DNA of 64,000 bases from NCBI GenBank assembly GCA_963837335.1, contig CAWINS010000006.1:1-64000 (forward strand), read 5' to 3'. The position numbers and the translations under genes were made by a program. The notes below the pieces were generated by a model. That model was not told the origin of the DNA, searched no databases, and saw only the letters and a program-made list of their open reading frames with translations. Origin of the DNA: RYN-230 sp963837335. Lineage in GTDB: Bacteria > Actinomycetota > Actinomycetes > Streptosporangiales > Streptosporangiaceae. Below, one piece after another: positions 61,996 to 64,000 of the stretch (position 1 is its first letter; each line of letters starts with the position of its first letter).

Positions 61996-63657
61996 CTGGA
62001 ACCGGTTCTGCTGCTGGCCGATGACTCGCCAACGCTTGAGCACGTCGAGGCGGAGTTGCGCAAGCGCTATGGGGCTGACTACCAGGTCATCGCAGCCGGG
62101 TCAGTCGAGTCGGCGCTTGACGTCCTCGGCGGGCTCCGCGATGCCGGGCGCCAGGTCGCTCTCGTGCTGGCCGGCCAATGGCTGCCTGGGGGGACCGGAA
62201 CTGAGTTGCTGGCCCGGGTCCGGCGGCTTCACCCCTCCGCGCGGCGGGTGCTTCTGATCACCTGGGGGGACCAGGCGAGCCTGGAGCCGATGCTGGAGGC
62301 GACCGTCCTCGGTGACATCGACGCCTACGTGGTCAGGCCCGGGCCGTCACCGGACGAGCGCTTCCACCGGTTTGTCACCGAGCAGCTTGACGAGTGGGGC
62401 CGATCGAATCTCCCCGGGCCAGAGGTCGTCCGCGTCGTCGGTGACGAGTGGGCGGCACGGTCACACGAGCTCCGCGAGCTGCTCGGGCGCAACGGCGTCC
62501 CGTTCGGCTTCTACCACGCCGGGAGCCCGGAGGGGCAGCGCCTGCTCGGGGAGGCCGGGACGGCCGGGAGCGCCCGGCCCGCGGTGGTGCTGTTCGACGG
62601 CCGGGTCCTTTCCGACCCTTCGAACGCGGAGGTGGCCCAGGCGATCGGCGTGCAGACTCAGCCGGGGGAGGGGTGCTACGACGTGACCGTGATCGGGGCG
62701 GGCCCGGCTGGCCTGGCCGCGGCGGTGTACGGCGCGTCGGAGGGTCTGTCCACCGTGATCCTGGAGCCGGAAGCGATCGGCGGCCAGGCCGGCACGAGCT
62801 CGCTGATCCGCAACTACCTCGGCTTCCCGACCGGAGTGAGCGGCGGAGACCTGGCCGTGCGGGCCTACACGCAGGCCTGGAACTTCGGCGCGGAGTACGT
62901 GTATGGCCACCCGGCTACCGGCCTGCGGGCCGAGGGCTCGCAGTTCGCGGTCACCCTGGCCAGCGGGACCGAGGTCCGCAGCCGGGCGGTGATCGTCGCC
63001 ACCGGCATGGCCTACCGGCGCCTGGGCATCCCGGCGCTCGACACGCTGACCGGAGCCGGAGTGTTCTACGGCGCTGCCGCCACCGAGGCCAAGGCCATGA
63101 AGGACCGCGAGGTCTTCGTGGTTGGTGGCGCCAACTCCGCCGGGCAGGCCGCCGTCCACCTCGCCAGGTACGCCGCGAAGGTGACCGTGCTTGTCCGGGG
63201 ACGGTCGCTGGCCGACAGCATGTCCGAGTACCTGATCCGGGAGATCGAATCGGGGGCCAACATCGCCGTCCGCTACCGGGTCGCGGTCACCGGCGGTGCC
63301 GGACGGAGCCGCCTGGAGAGCCTGACCCTCACCGATCTGGAATCCGGCGCGGCCGAGACCGTGGCTGCGGCGGCCCTGTTCGTCTTGATCGGGGCCGAGC
63401 CGCGCACCCAATGGCTGCCGGACGCCGTCCGGCTCGACCAGTGGGGGTTCGTCGTCACGGGCACCGACCTTTTCCACGACGGGCGGCCGGATCAGGAGTG
63501 GCCGCTCGGGCGCATGCCGATGTTCCTGGAGTCCAGCCTGCCCGGGGTCTTCGCGGTCGGTGACGTCCGGCACGGGTCGGTGAAGCGGGTCGCGGCAGCC
63601 GTCGGTGAAGGCTCAACCGCGATCCGCCTGGTCCACGACCACTTGCGGGCCGGCTGA
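61996..63657 (+). CDS. Receiver–Trx-like–thioredoxin reductase-like fusion without CxxC
   Basis: A ~553-aa three-part protein. Part 1 is a degenerate receiver (LLLADDSPTLEHV ... LPGGTGTELLARVRRLHPSARRVLLITW). Part 2 (~130-215) resembles a small thioredoxin/glutaredoxin-like fold (VVGDEWAARSHELRELLGRNGVPFGFY) without CxxC. Part 3 is a TrxR-type flavoprotein: VIGAGPAGLAAAVYG (FAD), EPEAIGGQAGTSSLIRNYLGFP, VFVVGGANSAGQAAVHLA (NADPH) and VFAVGDVRHGSVKRVAAAVGEGS. The CxxC is replaced by YGAAATEA. No ATG/GTG/TTG fits the N-terminus: CTG 61996 with GGGGG upstream is my best guess; TTG 62056 would cut into the receiver. Confidence 0.82.
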   Translation: MEPVLLLADDSPTLEHVEAELRKRYGADYQVIAAGSVESALDVLGGLRDAGRQVALVLAGQWLPGGTGTELLARVRRLHPSARRVLLITWGDQASLEPMLEATVLGDIDAYVVRPGPSPDERFHRFVTEQLDEWGRSNLPGPEVVRVVGDEWAARSHELRELLGRNGVPFGFYHAGSPEGQRLLGEAGTAGSARPAVVLFDGRVLSDPSNAEVAQAIGVQTQPGEGCYDVTVIGAGPAGLAAAVYGASEGLSTVILEPEAIGGQAGTSSLIRNYLGFPTGVSGGDLAVRAYTQAWNFGAEYVYGHPATGLRAEGSQFAVTLASGTEVRSRAVIVATGMAYRRLGIPALDTLTGAGVFYGAAATEAKAMKDREVFVVGGANSAGQAAVHLARYAAKVTVLVRGRSLADSMSEYLIREIESGANIAVRYRVAVTGGAGRSRLESLTLTDLESGAAETVAAAALFVLIGAEPRTQWLPDAVRLDQWGFVVTGTDLFHDGRPDQEWPLGRMPMFLESSLPGVFAVGDVRHGSVKRVAAAVGEGSTAIRLVHDHLRAG

Positions 63658-63665
63658 CCTGCCGG

Positions 63666-64000
63666 TTATCTGTGCTGGCCGGTTATCTGGGTCCACGGCC
63701 GCGCCGAGCGTTCTGCGACAGTGATGAGCCGCTCCAGCCGCGGCAAGGCCACTGAGGTGAGGAACACCTGCCGCTGCTGACCGGTGAGGCTGACGACTTC
63801 GCGCCACACGGAGCGGCCGGCGATGAAACCGGATGCTCCTCCTTCCTCGGCTGCGATCCGGATGATGTCGGTGAACTGGTCGAAAGGAACGCCGGCGGAC
63901 AGGACCGCCCAGGGCCGGCGCAGGATCCCGGCCAGTCGCCGGCAGCCTTCGGGTGAACCGGGATACTCCAGCTTGAGCAGGTCGATGTCCAGGTCGTTGA
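63666..64000 (-). CDS. LacD-like class I aldolase, C-terminal part at window edge
   Basis: The minus frame is open to the right edge and ends at TAA 63666-63668, showing ~111 residues: DIDLLKLEYPGS with the strand that carries the Schiff-base lysine region, VLSAGVPFDQFTDIIRIAAEEGGASGFIAGRSVWRE and a C-terminal helix RLERLITVAER. This matches the last third of tagatose-1,6-bisphosphate aldolase/LacD-like and related class I aldolases. The start and the sugar specificity lie outside the window. Confidence 0.75.
   Translation of the reverse strand, partial: NDLDIDLLKLEYPGSPEGCRRLAGILRRPWAVLSAGVPFDQFTDIIRIAAEEGGASGFIAGRSVWREVVSLTGQQRQVFLTSVALPRLERLITVAERSARPWTQITGQHR

Noticed and set aside
63661..63689. 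12-bp repeat gccggttatctg at the aldolase 3' end
   Set aside because: Only two copies, one of them inside coding sequence; too short to interpret.
1..64000. CRISPR array or transposase
   Set aside because: No series of spaced identical repeats and no DDE or serine-recombinase reading frame was seen on either strand.

Overview
The window is high-GC DNA with strongly GC-biased third codon positions, GTG starts and many 4-base start/stop overlaps. A DUF3052 – AhpE – tRNA-Val neighbourhood, an F420-type PPOX protein, HD-GYP/LuxR and MalT-like regulators and a CbtBA/CobF cobalamin cluster all point to an actinomycete, probably a soil one (ACC deaminase, many secreted and stress proteins). I place it near Streptomycetales/Streptosporangiales and would not name a genus. 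There is no prophage, CRISPR array, insertion sequence or rRNA.

Layout. 0-4 kb: YjbQ-like protein (cut by the window edge), DUF3052, AhpE, a zinc-ribbon protein, a broken phosphotransferase remnant, an endonuclease VII-type HNH gene, tRNA-Val(TAC) and a truncated hydrolase that runs into the tRNA. 4-10 kb: VOC protein, an unlisted 55-aa membrane protein, a secreted eight-repeat WxAPV protein, an AT-richer orphan secreted protein, PPOX, MDR reductase, DUF5990. 10-15.6 kb: a frameshifted ABC exporter, then a leftward ABC ATPase/permease/histidine kinase/response regulator operon with two frameshifted members. 16-21.7 kb: a CarH/LitR-type B12 photoreceptor regulator diverging from a five-gene operon (flavoprotein, DUF1365, cyclopropane fatty acid synthase-like methyltransferase, SDR, SRPBCC), with tandem 11-bp direct repeats in between. 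21.8-33.5 kb: a large unusual S8/S53-like secreted peptidase, small membrane proteins, GH25, HD-GYP/LuxR, DsrE, GH3, NTF2-like, Lrp/AsnC and SWEET-like genes with several remnants between them. 34-42 kb: PP2C phosphatase, NDH-2, small proteins, a methyltransferase, a frameshifted DHA2 exporter. 42-45.4 kb: cobalamin riboswitch followed by cbtB, cbtA, an FhuF-like reductase and cobF. 45.5-52 kb: heme-binding-like protein, PPOX, MscS, lipoprotein, MalT-like LuxR. 52-60.8 kb: fused remnants of a LuxR regulator and a SulP transporter, then lipid kinase, SulP, NhaP-type antiporter, BrkB (frameshifted) and DMT transporter. 60.9-64 kb: ACC deaminase, a receiver/thioredoxin reductase-like fusion, and the end of a LacD-like aldolase.

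The most interesting unit is the B12 photoreceptor with its lipid-modification operon: protein motifs (W-x9-EH plus a GEQHD histidine) and DNA (TCTAGAC-type repeats with exact 11-bp period over the promoter) agree on light control. The same window holds a riboswitch-controlled cobalt uptake/corrin synthesis operon that could supply its cofactor. About eight otherwise well-preserved genes carry single-base frameshifts, some at homopolymers, so assembly error must be excluded before calling them pseudogenes.
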